Of a stretch of DNA of 64,000 nt, positions 18,516 through 27,115 are shown one piece after another (within the stretch, counting starts at the first letter, position 1; each line of letters begins with the position of its first letter). The stretch spans positions 982,001 through 1,046,000 of the forward strand of contig NZ_OZ035011.1 in NCBI RefSeq assembly GCF_964031165.1, read 5' to 3'. The stretch is from Rickettsiella endosymbiont of Rhagonycha lignosa (lineage in GTDB: Bacteria > Pseudomonadota > Gammaproteobacteria > Diplorickettsiales > Diplorickettsiaceae). The notes under the pieces are model-generated. The model saw only the letters and a program-made list of their open reading frames with translations, did no database searches and was not told the origin of the DNA. A program made the translations under genes and the position numbers.

Positions 18516-19484
18516 TCAACCACCCGTTTGTTTTTCTCGAATTTCATCCAAAGTTTTACAATCGATACAAAGACTGGCGGTAGGACGTGCTTCTAAGCGG
18601 CGAATACCAATTTCAACGCCACAGGAATTACAGAAGCCATAATGACCTTCATCGAGTTGCTGTAAGGCATCCTCAATTTTTTTAATGAGTTTACGTTCGC
18701 GGTCGCGCGCACGTAATTCTAGATTAAATTCTTCTTCCTGAGTCGCACGATCGCTAATATCAGGTAAAGAAGTACCCTCATCTTGTAGATGATGCACGGT
18801 TCGACCCATATCTTCCAACAATACGCGTTTTCGCTGTAATAATAAACGGCGAAAATACGCTTGCTGGCTCGAACTCATATAGTCTTCCCCAGGACGTTCC
18901 TTATAAGGCGCTATATTTAAATCAATTTCTGAATTAACAGAAGTCAATTCTAGCCTTGTTTCTGGTAAAGAACGTTGTTTTTTAGATTCTTTTTTAAGTT
19001 TTTTATGTTCTGCCATTTTAGTTTCTATTGATGGTTGTTGTTTTACCGCAGGTAGCGCCTGGGAATCAGACTTTGCTTGCTGTTGTTTTTTTTTAGAAGG
19101 AGCTCGGATCACTTGTGCCTTCGCTACTTTTGTTGATTTTTTTTTAGCTATAGGCTTTCTACTTCGGGTAACACGAGAGGACGTCGACGTTTTTTTTGAG
19201 GTTTTGCTTTTGCTAGGCTTTTTTTTTACCCGACTAACTGCTTTTTTTTTAGTCTTTCTGCGAACAGTCTTACGACGAGTCGCTGGTTTCTTACGTGTTA
19301 CAGCTTTTCTACGTCGTGGTTTACGTACAGCTTTTTTAGCCGCAGTTTTTCTACGACGACGTGGTTTAGCAGCAGCTCCCACTTTTTTCTTTCTGCGAAC
19401 TGTTTTTCTTTTACGTGCAGGTGTTGCAGCTGTAGAGCGTTTTTTACGTCGCTTTGGAGCGGCAGATTTTCTTTTTACTGGCAT
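18516..19484 (-). CDS. dksA: DksA-type RNA polymerase regulator with a histone H1-like N-terminal tail
   Basis: The last ~120 of 322 residues are a complete DksA: coiled coil, Asp242/Asp245 at the tip in SLPDISDRATQEEEF, and a four-cysteine zinc finger (Cys285, Cys288, Cys306, Cys309). DksA binds the RNA polymerase secondary channel and adjusts stringent-response transcription with ppGpp. The first ~130 residues are instead a Lys/Arg/Ala/Thr-rich, proline-punctuated tail like histone H1 or AlgP, followed by a Gln/Lys linker. I start at ATG 19482-19484, which has a strong GAGGAG 8 bases upstream; an upstream in-frame start would add 22 residues without support. The fusion is one continuous frame. 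Confidence 0.92.
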   Translation of the reverse strand: MPVKRKSAAPKRRKKRSTAATPARKRKTVRRKKKVGAAAKPRRRRKTAAKKAVRKPRRRKAVTRKKPATRRKTVRRKTKKKAVSRVKKKPSKSKTSKKTSTSSRVTRSRKPIAKKKSTKVAKAQVIRAPSKKKQQQAKSDSQALPAVKQQPSIETKMAEHKKLKKESKKQRSLPETRLELTSVNSEIDLNIAPYKERPGEDYMSSSQQAYFRRLLLQRKRVLLEDMGRTVHHLQDEGTSLPDISDRATQEEEFNLELRARDRERKLIKKIEDALQQLDEGHYGFCNSCGVEIGIRRLEARPTASLCIDCKTLDEIREKQTGG

Positions 19485-19640
19485 AAAAAGTTCTCCTCTT
19501 GAGAATTTAACATTTGCCGGAATTGGCACACACACATAAACCAAACACATCTATACCAAAAATAATTCGACATGGCAATTATTTCAAAGAACCAACCATG
19601 TCTCTTCTTTTTATTAATGATTTATAGATCATATTTTCAA

Positions 19641-20483
19641 TTAATTCCATTTTCCACTACTAACTCGTTGATGACCAGCCAAATCTTTGTAATTTTTTAT
19701 CTGATGGTAGCCATATTTTAAAAAAAATTCCTTAACAAAAGTCGCCTGCTGATAGCCATGCTCTAAAAATAAAATACCGCCCTCTTGCAGATATTCACGT
19801 GATTGCTGAATAATAATTTCTAAATCATTTAAACCGTTTTTCCCTGAAATTAAAGCATTTTTCGGTTCGTAAGCCAAAGCACATTCCGTTTGCAAGTGTG
19901 GATCATCCGCTGCAAGATAAGGTGGATTACTAAGAATCGCATCAAACTTTTCTCCAGCTAATAATGCTTGGCACCAATCACCCTGACGTAGTTCTATCGT
20001 ATGTAGGTGATAACGGCGGATGTTACGTTCGGCAACCTGTAAAGCACCAGAGGAATAATCGATTGCAACGAATTGCCATGTCGGTCTAGCCAAAGCTAAT
20101 GCAACAGAAATTGCTGCCGAGCCTGTTCCCAAATCCACTATTTTTCGTTGTTCAGTGCTAAAGGTATCAAGTACCTGTTGTACTAATAATTCTGTTTCCG
20201 GTCGAGGAATCAGTACTTCCGGTGTCACTTCAAAAAGCAATGACCAAAATTCCTGTCGACCCAGTAAATAAGCAATCGGTTCTCCCGATTGTCGACGTGC
20301 AATCAATTGTTGTATGTATTTTTGCTGGGACGTTGTCAGTAATCTATCCGGAAGTTGACTATGTAATTGCACACGAGTAAGTCCTAAAGCATGCGCAAAT
20401 AACAATTCCGCATCTAAATACGCGCTGGGACTAGTTCGATTTAATTCTTTGATCGCCCAACGCCAAGAGGAAATTAACAACAT
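19641..20483 (-). CDS. prmC: Release factor glutamine methyltransferase PrmC
   Basis: PrmC (HemK) methylates the glutamine of the GGQ motif in release factors 1 and 2. The 280 residues comprise an N-terminal helical domain with SGEPIAYLLGRQEFW near residue 90 and a SAM-binding domain with VDLGTGSAAISVALA. The catalytic SNPPY follows, and VFLEHGYQQ-like LFLEHGYQQA is near the C-terminus. Its substrate RF1 is encoded upstream on the same strand (prfA at 21213-22295), separated by a small membrane protein gene and two repeat copies. In many gammaproteobacteria the order is hemA-prfA-prmC; here hemA sits about 7 kb away. Confidence 0.95.
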   Translation of the reverse strand: MLLISSWRWAIKELNRTSPSAYLDAELLFAHALGLTRVQLHSQLPDRLLTTSQQKYIQQLIARRQSGEPIAYLLGRQEFWSLLFEVTPEVLIPRPETELLVQQVLDTFSTEQRKIVDLGTGSAAISVALALARPTWQFVAIDYSSGALQVAERNIRRYHLHTIELRQGDWCQALLAGEKFDAILSNPPYLAADDPHLQTECALAYEPKNALISGKNGLNDLEIIIQQSREYLQEGGILFLEHGYQQATFVKEFFLKYGYHQIKNYKDLAGHQRVSSGKWN

Positions 20484-20512
20484 AATATCAACCTATTAGA
20501 ATGCGAAGAGCC

Positions 20513-20636
20513 GCTACTCCTAGCAATGGGGTTTTAGTCAAGTGCCGTGATAATGAAGCAACCGGAGTGTATTTTCACACATGAGGATTGCGAATTGAGC
20601 GGCAACACAGACAAAAATTCCAGTGCGGAAAATAAT
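20513..20636 (+). repeat. Dispersed repeat, first of a tandem pair upstream of prmC
   Basis: This 124 base copy has the ends TACTC and CAGTGC and the core GGATTGCGAATTGAGCGGCA. It begins 30 bases upstream of the prmC start, so any prfA-prmC read-through transcript passes across both tandem copies. Confidence 0.93.
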
Positions 20637-20760
20637 GTTACTCGCAGGAATGGGATTTTTGTCAAGGCGCCGTGATAATGAAGCAACCGGAGTGTATTTT
20701 CTATACATGAGGATTGCGAATTGAGCGGCAACACAGACAAAAATTCCAGTGCGAGAGTAT
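20637..20760 (+). repeat. Dispersed repeat, second of a tandem pair
   Basis: The tandem partner begins 124 bases after the first. It retains the AATGAAGCAACC segment that is one base shorter in the dotC copies, and in the frame corresponding to dotC it contains a TGA stop. It ends 4 bases from the stop codon of the small membrane protein gene. Confidence 0.93.
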
Positions 20761-20763
20761 AGC

Positions 20764-21093
20764 TTAAAACTGTTGAGGATTTTGCTTACGTCGTATATAA
20801 GAGACAAAAAATAGGATAATTAATAAGGGTAATAAAACGGGTAACAAAATTGGAAATAAAATAATAGCGACGATAGTCCAAATAACGGCAATAACACCGA
20901 TTATTAGTGCTCCGGCCCAGGTTAAAATAAACAGCAGTAAAATACTCAAGGAAAAAAAGAAAACTGAAGCGACCAAAAACCCCCAAACACTAACACCCAC
21001 CACTACAGCTCCAGTAAATAAAGCCAGCGCGATGTGACCGCCAATAATCAGCAATAATAGTATAAACAATGCTATAGCCATTGATCGAAACAT
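20764..21093 (-). CDS. Small unknown membrane protein
   Basis: The 109 residue product is almost entirely hydrophobic. It has about three membrane helices (near 3-25, 30-55 and 60-98) and ends in a short basic tail FVSYIRRKQNPQQF, which suggests a cytoplasmic C-terminus. I start at the ATG at 21091-21093 because AGGAGG lies 8 bases upstream. The ATG two codons earlier is only 2 bases from that signal. The gene lies between prfA and prmC on their strand and may be co-transcribed. No family is recognised. Length and composition resemble the small inner-membrane proteins of unknown role common in this group. Confidence 0.65.
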   Translation of the reverse strand: MFRSMAIALFILLLLIIGGHIALALFTGAVVVGVSVWGFLVASVFFFSLSILLLFILTWAGALIIGVIAVIWTIVAIILFPILLPVLLPLLIILFFVSYIRRKQNPQQF

Positions 21094-21133
21094 TAACATT
21101 TCCTCCTCAAGGACGCAGTATAAAAGGTTTACT

Positions 21134-21204
21134 CGTCATTGCGAGCACTAAAGTGCACGACAATCTATGGATGGCCACGCTCATTGCATTCGCTCGCTAT
21201 GACG
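21134..21204. repeat. CGTCATTGCGAGC-type palindromic intergenic repeat
   Basis: Arms CGTCATTGCGAGC (21134-21146) and GCTCGCTATGACG (21192-21204) pair with one mismatch around a ~45 base centre. Elements starting CGTCATTGCGAG and ending CTCGCxATGACG are widespread intergenic repeats in proteobacteria. This one sits between prfA and the small membrane protein gene and differs from the ~123 bp family. Confidence 0.75.
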
Positions 21205-21212
21205 GGGATTTG

Positions 21213-22295
21213 CTATTCGCCCAAGGCCGCTAATTCGTCAGCTTGATATTCACGCGTCAAAGATTGAATAACTGGTTCTAAATGACCTTCCATGATATCA
21301 GATAATTGATACAACGTTAGATTTATCCGGTGATCGGTTAAACGACCTTGCGGAAAATTATATGTGCGGATACGCTCAGACCGATCCCCGCTACCGACTA
21401 AATCTCGACGTGTTTCTGCTTCTTCACGTTGTTGTTTGGCTTTTTGCGCTGCTAATAATTTAGCTTGTAATAAAGACATCGCGCGAGCACGATTTTTATG
21501 CTGCGAACGTTCATCTTGACATTCCACGACTAAGCCCGTGGGTAAATGCGTAATGCGAATGGCAGAATCGGTTTTTTGTACGTGTTGTCCGCCAGCGCCT
21601 GAAGCACGAAAAGTATCAATTTTTAAATCCGCAGGATTGATGGTGACATCATCCACAGTTTCGATTTCAGGAAGTATCGCTACCGTACACGTCGAAGTAT
21701 GAACGCGTCCTTGCGCTTCGGTTTCAGGCACGCGTTGCACACGATGCGCACCGGATTCAAATTTCAAATGCGCATAAACAGCAGTCCCCGCAATACGCGC
21801 AATAATTTCTTTATAACCACCTTGCTCACTAGGATTCATATGAATAATTTCCATTGCCCAACCCTGATTTTCTGCATAACGCGAATACATTCGAAATAAA
21901 TCGCCGGCAAAAATAGCCGCTTCATCGCCTCCGGCAGCTGCGCGAATTTCTAAAAAAACATTTCGTTGATCATTAGGATCTTGGGGTAATAATAAGCGCT
22001 CTAATTCTTTTTCTAATTCGACTTGTTTTTTTTGTGCAATATTAATTTCTTCGCTGGCAAGTTCGCGCACTGCCGAATCAGTATCATGTAAACACTGTTC
22101 GGCTTGATTTAGGATATCTAAGTTAGTCCGATATTGCTGAAAACATTGTACGACAGGGCCTAACTGAACATACTCCTTAGATAAGTCACGGAAATGATTT
22201 TGATCCTTGATTACACCCATATCACCCAATAAAGCGGTTAATTCTTCGTAACGTTCGACGATTAAGGTCAATCTATTGAATAAAGAGGTCTTCAT
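21213..22295 (-). CDS. prfA: Peptide chain release factor 1
   Basis: RF1 recognises UAA and UAG stop codons and triggers peptide release. The 360 residues equal the family length. The GGQ tip is present in [17 protein letters not shown] near residue 235. The codon-recognition loop reads [22 protein letters not shown], where the PxT tripeptide is P-E-T rather than the common PAT/PVT. The [19 protein letters not shown] block is intact. It is the methylation target of PrmC encoded downstream. The Glu at the middle of PxT is worth noting but is probably tolerated, since that position varies among RF1 proteins. Confidence 0.96.
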   Translation of the reverse strand: MKTSLFNRLTLIVERYEELTALLGDMGVIKDQNHFRDLSKEYVQLGPVVQCFQQYRTNLDILNQAEQCLHDTDSAVRELASEEINIAQKKQVELEKELERLLLPQDPNDQRNVFLEIRAAAGGDEAAIFAGDLFRMYSRYAENQGWAMEIIHMNPSEQGGYKEIIARIAGTAVYAHLKFESGAHRVQRVPETEAQGRVHTSTCTVAILPEIETVDDVTINPADLKIDTFRASGAGGQHVQKTDSAIRITHLPTGLVVECQDERSQHKNRARAMSLLQAKLLAAQKAKQQREEAETRRDLVGSGDRSERIRTYNFPQGRLTDHRINLTLYQLSDIMEGHLEPVIQSLTREYQADELAALGE

Positions 22296-22438
22296 ACGAC
22301 CACTTTATACCTAAAGCTAACCGCGAAGTCGAGTACTGAATAGTGCGTCATATAGAGCTTGGAAAATTGAATGTTAATGATTCATAAGCTATTCTAAAAA
22401 GGAGTAGACCGCTATAGCGGGCGCTATAAGGTTTTACA

Positions 22439-22528
22439 CTAACTCGCAGCAATTGAGTTTTTGGCAAGTGCCGTGAAAGAATTGTGAATTAGCGGCAACG
22501 CAGTAAAAATTCAAGTGCGAAGAGTATA
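22439..22528 (+). repeat. Dispersed repeat, internally deleted copy
   Basis: Both ends are recognisable (AACTCGCAGCAATTGAG and TTCAAGTGCGAAGAGTATA), but about 35 central bases are missing. It ends 20 bases before the start of the secreted protein gene at 22548, so that gene's promoter or leader overlaps the element. Confidence 0.85.
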
Positions 22529-22547
22529 TATAACCTGAGGGGATAGT

Positions 22548-22871
22548 ATGAAAAAATTATTACTAATGGCTTCAGCTATTTGCATGGGTTTATTAAGTAG
22601 CATCAACGTGGCTAATGCCCACCCAGGCCAAAGTGCTTGTGCATTTAATGCTCACTTAGTAAAAAAGGCTGGTTTTGTTTCTGGAGCATACTATGACTGC
22701 GCTACCATACGTCAGTTATTGTCCAGACTCAACGTCGCACCACGTGCTTGTACAAAAATTGCATCATGTCAATATCGTTATGTTTGCAGCGAATATCATT
22801 ATCTCGCTACCAATAAATTAATTCCTAACCGAGGCCCAACTATTTATTGGCATACTTCACAACCTTTTTAA
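22548..22871 (+). CDS. Small secreted cysteine-containing protein of unknown function
   Basis: The 107 residue product has a clear Sec signal peptide (MKKLLLMASAICMGLLSSINVANA, cleavage after ANA near residue 24) and a mature part of about 83 residues. The mature part holds five cysteines (CAFN, DCAT, ACTK, SCQY, VCSE), suggesting disulphide bonds in the periplasm or outside. A GAGGGG ribosome site lies 7 bases before the ATG, and an intrinsic terminator follows the stop. It forms a single-gene unit after a repeat copy. I do not recognise the family. Confidence 0.75.
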   Translation: MKKLLLMASAICMGLLSSINVANAHPGQSACAFNAHLVKKAGFVSGAYYDCATIRQLLSRLNVAPRACTKIASCQYRYVCSEYHYLATNKLIPNRGPTIYWHTSQPF

Positions 22872-22897
22872 TAAAAAAGGAATGGGGCAAATTCAGG

Positions 22898-22928
22898 TAT
22901 CCCTTCCCTAGTGAAGGGATATTTTTTT
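22898..22928 (+). terminator. Intrinsic terminator after the small secreted protein gene
   Basis: A 9 bp stem (TATCCCTTC pairing with GAAGGGATA, loop of 6) is followed immediately by a run of seven T. This is the most canonical rho-independent terminator in the window and closes the unit at 22548-22871. Confidence 0.9.
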
Positions 22929-22935
22929 GTGCAAA

Positions 22936-22975
22936 ATACTCTTCGCACTTTAATTTTTACTGCGTTGCCGCATTT
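22936..22975 (-). repeat. Dispersed repeat, truncated copy upstream of mlaE
   Basis: Only one end (AATACTCTTCGCACT, then TTACTGCGTTGCCGC) is present in reverse orientation, directly after the terminator and 38 bases before mlaE. Confidence 0.75.
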
Positions 22976-23013
22976 GCTGGTAAAGTTTATTTATCTATTT
23001 TTGGTTACGCTTC

Positions 23014-24144
23014 ATGTCGACATCAGTTAATGCTTCTATAGCCATTTCAGCACAGCAAAAAAATCAAATTGATTGTTACGGTGCTTGGACCTTACATGGC
23101 ATTCATAAAAAAAATTTAGACCACGCTTTTAAAAAACTAAATCGCAGCACAGAATCGTCATTCATTTTAAATGCCGCAGCTATCACGCGTATGGATAGTA
23201 GTGGTGCCTGGCAACTTTACCAATGGAAAAAACAACTCACTAAAAAAAGAGATGTGCAGCTTACTGGTTTAAATCAAAAACACCATGCATTGTTTGCAAT
23301 GATAGAAGAAGCAGCACATCAATTAAAACCTTTACCCAAGCCAAAAAGTTATACTGGTTTAGCCTTGTTGGGTAAAAAAGTAACTGAACAATGGCATGAG
23401 CTTAAATCATTTTTATGTTTTATTGGTAAAACCTTTACTACCGCTATTCAAACAATTTGGCAGCCCAATCAACTTCGTGGTCGTGCCATCATGAGTATCA
23501 TTGAGAATACCGGTTTAGATGCATTGGGTATTATTGCTTTATTATCTTTTATGATAGGTATTGTCTTAACTTATCAAATGGGTTTTCAATTAAAAAATTT
23601 TGGCGCAACTCTGTTTATCATTGACTTATTAGGCCTTGCCATATTACGTGAGTTTGCACCCTTATTAACAGCCATTATGATAGCCGGTCGCAGTGGATCC
23701 GCATTTACCGCTCAATTGGGTATGATGAAGATCAAAGAAGAAATTGATGCATTAAACACGATGGGCGTCCCACCGAGGCAATTATTAATTTTACCCCGTA
23801 TTTGGGGCTTACTGATTGCTTTACCCCTGCTCACCGTTTGGGCAGATATTTTTGGCCTACTCGGTGGCATGGCAATGACACATAATATGCTAAATATTAG
23901 TTACACAGATTTCTTACAACGTTTTCCAAAAGTTGTTTCACTTTCTTCGCTTATTATTGGTGTGGGTAAAGCGCCGGTATTTGCGCTTATTATCGCCAAC
24001 ACCGCTTGTTTTCAAGGTTTACGTGTCAGCGGTAGTGCCGATAGTGTTGGCAGACAAACCACGCGTAGTGTAGTACAAGGCATTTTTTTTATTATTGTCG
24101 CTGACGCATTATTTTCGATTTTATTTAGTAACTTAAATATCTAA
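23014..24144 (+). CDS. mlaE: Mla-type lipid ABC transporter permease with N-terminal STAS domain
   Basis: The 376 residue protein joins a STAS-like domain (about 15-110, with FILNAAAITRMDSSGAWQLYQWK) to a MlaE permease domain (about 150-375). The permease shows LDALGIIALLSFMIGIVLTYQ, REFAPLLTAIMIAGRSGSAFTAQLG, MKIKEEIDALNTMGV and SADSVGRQTTRSVV. In E. coli the STAS subunit MlaB is separate; here it is fused, as in many other bacteria. The complex moves phospholipids between the membranes and keeps outer-membrane asymmetry. It heads a four-gene unit with ATPase, MCE protein and lipoprotein. Confidence 0.93.
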   Translation: MSTSVNASIAISAQQKNQIDCYGAWTLHGIHKKNLDHAFKKLNRSTESSFILNAAAITRMDSSGAWQLYQWKKQLTKKRDVQLTGLNQKHHALFAMIEEAAHQLKPLPKPKSYTGLALLGKKVTEQWHELKSFLCFIGKTFTTAIQTIWQPNQLRGRAIMSIIENTGLDALGIIALLSFMIGIVLTYQMGFQLKNFGATLFIIDLLGLAILREFAPLLTAIMIAGRSGSAFTAQLGMMKIKEEIDALNTMGVPPRQLLILPRIWGLLIALPLLTVWADIFGLLGGMAMTHNMLNISYTDFLQRFPKVVSLSSLIIGVGKAPVFALIIANTACFQGLRVSGSADSVGRQTTRSVVQGIFFIIVADALFSILFSNLNI

Positions 24145-24172
24145 CCCTCACTGGATTATTCTACGTACATTC

Positions 24173-24991
24173 ATGTCATCGAATAAGCGCTATAATGCCA
24201 TTATGCATGCTTCTGACCCCGTTATAAAAGTTAAAAATGTTAAACTCCTCCTCGCGGGTCAATGGATCCATTGCGGCATTAATTTAGAAGTACAACACGG
24301 AGAAATTATTGGCATAGTCGGTGGCAGCGGTTCAGGAAAATCGACATTGCTGCGCGAAATTTTAGCCCTACTGACACCTACTTCTGGAGAGATTGAAGTT
24401 TTCGGTAAAAATTTAAACAAGCTTTCTGCAAGCGAGTTACTTAAAATACAATGTCGTTGGGGCGTATTATTTCAACAATCAGCACTCTTTACATCGCTTA
24501 ATGTCATTGAAAATATAAGCTTTCCCTTGCAAGAACATACAAAATTGGACAAAACGACAATCAAAGAGCTAGCTTTAATTAAATTATTAGCGGTAGGATT
24601 ACCGATGGATTCGGCCACAAAATATCCATCTGAACTGAGTGGTGGAATGCTCAAGCGAGCGGCTTTAGCACGTGCTCTAATCATGGATCCTGAATTATTA
24701 TTACTCGATGAGCCCACCGCAGGCCTCGACCCACAAGGCGCAGAAGAATTTGATGCATTAGTCTTAAACTTGCGCAACATTTTAGGATTAACCATCGTCA
24801 TGGTCACGCATGATTTGGATACTTTATGGCAAATTACCGATAAAGTTGCTTTTTTAAGTGCGGGACGCGTTTTGGAATTTGCACCTATGAAACAACTTAC
24901 ACAATCCAAACAAGCGGCTATAGTGGCTTATTTTCAGGGACCACGGGGGCGCATGACGCAACATCTTTACGAGGGAAATCATGGAATCTAA
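24173..24991 (+). CDS. mlaF: Mla-type lipid ABC transporter ATPase
   Basis: The 272 residue ATPase energises the MlaE permease. Visible motifs are Walker A GGSGSGKST near residue 50, the Q-loop VLFQQSALF, the signature LSGGMLKRAALARAL and Walker B LLLLDEPTAGLDPQGAEEF, and the switch histidine in VMVTHDL. The SGGM signature is typical of the MlaF/Mkl branch. Two ATG codons (24173 and 24203) are possible starts and neither has a strong ribosome site. The stop overlaps the mlaD start by 11 bases. Confidence 0.95.
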   Translation: MSSNKRYNAIMHASDPVIKVKNVKLLLAGQWIHCGINLEVQHGEIIGIVGGSGSGKSTLLREILALLTPTSGEIEVFGKNLNKLSASELLKIQCRWGVLFQQSALFTSLNVIENISFPLQEHTKLDKTTIKELALIKLLAVGLPMDSATKYPSELSGGMLKRAALARALIMDPELLLLDEPTAGLDPQGAEEFDALVLNLRNILGLTIVMVTHDLDTLWQITDKVAFLSAGRVLEFAPMKQLTQSKQAAIVAYFQGPRGRMTQHLYEGNHGI

Positions 24992-25781
24992 AGTCAATTA
25001 TACCTTAGTTGGTGCTTTTGTTCTTATTTTGACCATCGCCCTCATTATTTTTATTACTTGGTTATCTGCGGGATTATCCACGAAGCGTTATAAAAGTTTC
25101 TTAGTCATCATGCATGAATCTGTGGCTGGCTTAGGGGTAAATTCTTCCGTTAAATATAATGGTGTTAATGTCGGTATCGTTAAGAAAATTTCTTTAAATG
25201 ACCAGAATCCTGAACAAGTACGCTTGGTATTACAAATAGAAGAACATACACCTATTACCGAAGGCACAACAGCTACCTTAAATAGTCAAGGTTTGACAGG
25301 GATCACTTACCTGGCATTGCAAGGCAGTGATTCTAACCTAAATCCTATTCCACTCCTTCCGGGTGAAAAATACCCCATTATTAAAAGCGCTCCTTCTTTG
25401 TTTTTACGTTTAGATACGACTTTACGTGATCTGAATAATAATATGAATCAGATTACACAAGATATTAATGGTGTATTAGGGGGTGAAAATCCAGTATTAT
25501 TTAGAAAGATTTTAAATAATTTATCCATAACCAGTAATCACTTAGCGGCGCAAAGTAAACGTCTCGATGCTATTTTAATTAATACCGCACGTTCAACACG
25601 TGCATTTCCATCGTTAATGAATACATTAACCCAACAAACGCTCCCGTCTACCAATCAAGTATTAAATAACCTAAGTATCATGACGGATAATTTACTTGAA
25701 CTGTCAGATAATCTAAGACAAAACCCCAGCATATTAATTCGCGGACAGAAACCACCACCTTTAGGACCAGGAGAAGAATAA
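24981..25781 (+). CDS. mlaD: MCE-domain lipid-binding protein MlaD
   Basis: MlaD is anchored in the inner membrane and forms a hexameric channel for lipids above MlaE. The 266 residues show one N-terminal membrane helix (about 7-30) and an MCE domain (about 38-118: FLVIMHESVAGLGVNSSVKYNGVNVGIVKKI, then TEGTTATLNSQGLTGITYLALQG). The long C-terminal helical region (about 140-240) is rich in Asn/Leu. The tail is longer than in E. coli MlaD (183 residues) and closer to other MCE proteins. GAGGGAAATC precedes the ATG. Translation is coupled to mlaF. Confidence 0.94.
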   Translation: MESKVNYTLVGAFVLILTIALIIFITWLSAGLSTKRYKSFLVIMHESVAGLGVNSSVKYNGVNVGIVKKISLNDQNPEQVRLVLQIEEHTPITEGTTATLNSQGLTGITYLALQGSDSNLNPIPLLPGEKYPIIKSAPSLFLRLDTTLRDLNNNMNQITQDINGVLGGENPVLFRKILNNLSITSNHLAAQSKRLDAILINTARSTRAFPSLMNTLTQQTLPSTNQVLNNLSIMTDNLLELSDNLRQNPSILIRGQKPPPLGPGEE

Positions 25782-25782
25782 A

Positions 25783-26430
25783 GTGCTTAACTTTTTAGGT
25801 CGTGTGGGCTTTGGTAAAAATAATTGCGTCCACAAAGCAATAATAGCTTTGCAATGTTTACTGTTGTTATCGGCCTGTTCGATATTTGAGCCTATTAAAA
25901 CTCCACCGATGCATTACTTTACTTTAGCCATGCCTGATCCAGATTGGGATAATTGTGCACAACAAGGGCGTAGCACAATATTGGTTAATCAACCTCGTGC
26001 CAATGCAATTTATAATAGTCCACGCATGATATACATCCCCGCTTGCTATCAAATCCAATATTTTGCACAAAATCGCTGGGCAGACGTGCCCACACAAATG
26101 TTACAGTCTTTATTAATCAATTCTTTACAACATACCGGCTATTTCCAAGCAATTATTAATACACCCTCCACTACTTATTATGATTGGGTGCTGAATACAC
26201 AATTACTCAGCTTTCAACAAGAATTTATAAGCATTCCCAGTCGTTTCCGGATTGCGATGCGGGCGCAACTCATCGATGCCCGATCCAGACATGTCATTGC
26301 CACACAAGATTTTGTCGTGGTACAAACCGCAGCACATGATGATCCTTACGGTGGGGCGCTGGCTGCAAACCTCGCGGTACAAAAAATACTGAATGAAATT
26401 AATTGTTTTTGCTTAAGAAATTTAAGCTAA
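25783..26430 (+). CDS. ABC-type transport auxiliary lipoprotein of the Mla unit
   Basis: The 215 residue product starts at GTG one base after the mlaD stop, with AGGAGAAG upstream. It has a basic N-region, a hydrophobic stretch and a lipobox LLLLSAC near residue 33, followed by the auxiliary-component fold (MHYFTLAMPDPDW, NSPRMIYIPACYQIQYFAQNRWADVPTQML, LLINSLQHTGYFQAI). This family (as in PqiC) accompanies MCE transporters and probably docks them to the outer membrane. It closes the four-gene unit. mlaA and mlaC are not in this window. Confidence 0.88.
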   Translation: MLNFLGRVGFGKNNCVHKAIIALQCLLLLSACSIFEPIKTPPMHYFTLAMPDPDWDNCAQQGRSTILVNQPRANAIYNSPRMIYIPACYQIQYFAQNRWADVPTQMLQSLLINSLQHTGYFQAIINTPSTTYYDWVLNTQLLSFQQEFISIPSRFRIAMRAQLIDARSRHVIATQDFVVVQTAAHDDPYGGALAANLAVQKILNEINCFCLRNLS

Positions 26431-27115
26431 AATATCCAGGCTTTAAGCTTTTCATCCGCGGCTATTATTGTTTCAATCCAATTTAAGCTTTGTTAGGAAA
26501 TAACCTAATGATATTTAAATGATCATTTTTTTGTTTCGTATCTTCAGACCAACTATAAATTTTTTTATCATTGCAGGTTTTTTTTAAACCATTTACTTTT
26601 TTTCGCAATGAATAATAACGATTGGTTTTCTTGATTCTTTTTCTTATCGATAACATAGTGATGTTTAACCTCAATGATGTTAAATGAGTAATAAATTTTT
26701 AATAGTATAAAAAAACAGATGAGCAGTATAAATAGATTATATTAAGTCTATATTAAATAAAAATTAAATTGCGCAATTAAATTATTAAAAATTAGGTTTT
26801 TTTACAATTGAAATTTAAAATATGCATTCAGAATGAAAATCCACACTCAGCAAAACTAAATTGGCTGTATAATAAAATACTATCTGATTCGGATAGTATC
26901 AAGTTCTGCAAATTATAGTAATGTTCTTTTTTGATTCCAATCATCTTTTTTAATAATTTTCATTATAAAATTAGCCTTTAGGGTTTGTTTTTAATATTAT
27001 TAGAAACCAATAATGTTAGGATTCTTACATTCTAAATTAGTTAAATTAATTTAATACTAAATAGTGGAAAAAATTTCCTAATGATTAGGCATTACTCACT
27101 CAGTCAATTTTTAAA
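26431..27115. other. 685 base AT-rich region, possibly with one tiny gene
   Basis: The stretch between the Mla unit and the MFS exporter is very AT-rich. A Lys/Arg-rich frame of up to 63 codons (26483-26674, minus strand) is the only candidate gene. It begins with TTG or, six codons later, ATG, with a GAGG 12 bases before that ATG. I cannot show that it is real. An 8 bp hairpin (ATACTATC 26877-26884 with GATAGTAT 26892-26899) has no T tract. Nothing else was seen. Confidence 0.4.

Noticed and set aside
19204..19539. Leu/Arg/Phe-rich plus-strand frame of 111 codons
   Set aside because: It is the antisense of the Lys/Arg-rich tail of the DksA fusion; the composition is a reading artefact.
20513..20760. 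CRISPR-like tandem repeats
   Set aside because: Units are ~124 bases, adjacent, without unique spacers, and identical in type to dispersed copies elsewhere; no cas gene is present.
26877..26899. Intrinsic terminator
   Set aside because: The 8 bp hairpin is AT-rich, lacks a T tract on either side and is 450 bases from the nearest gene end.
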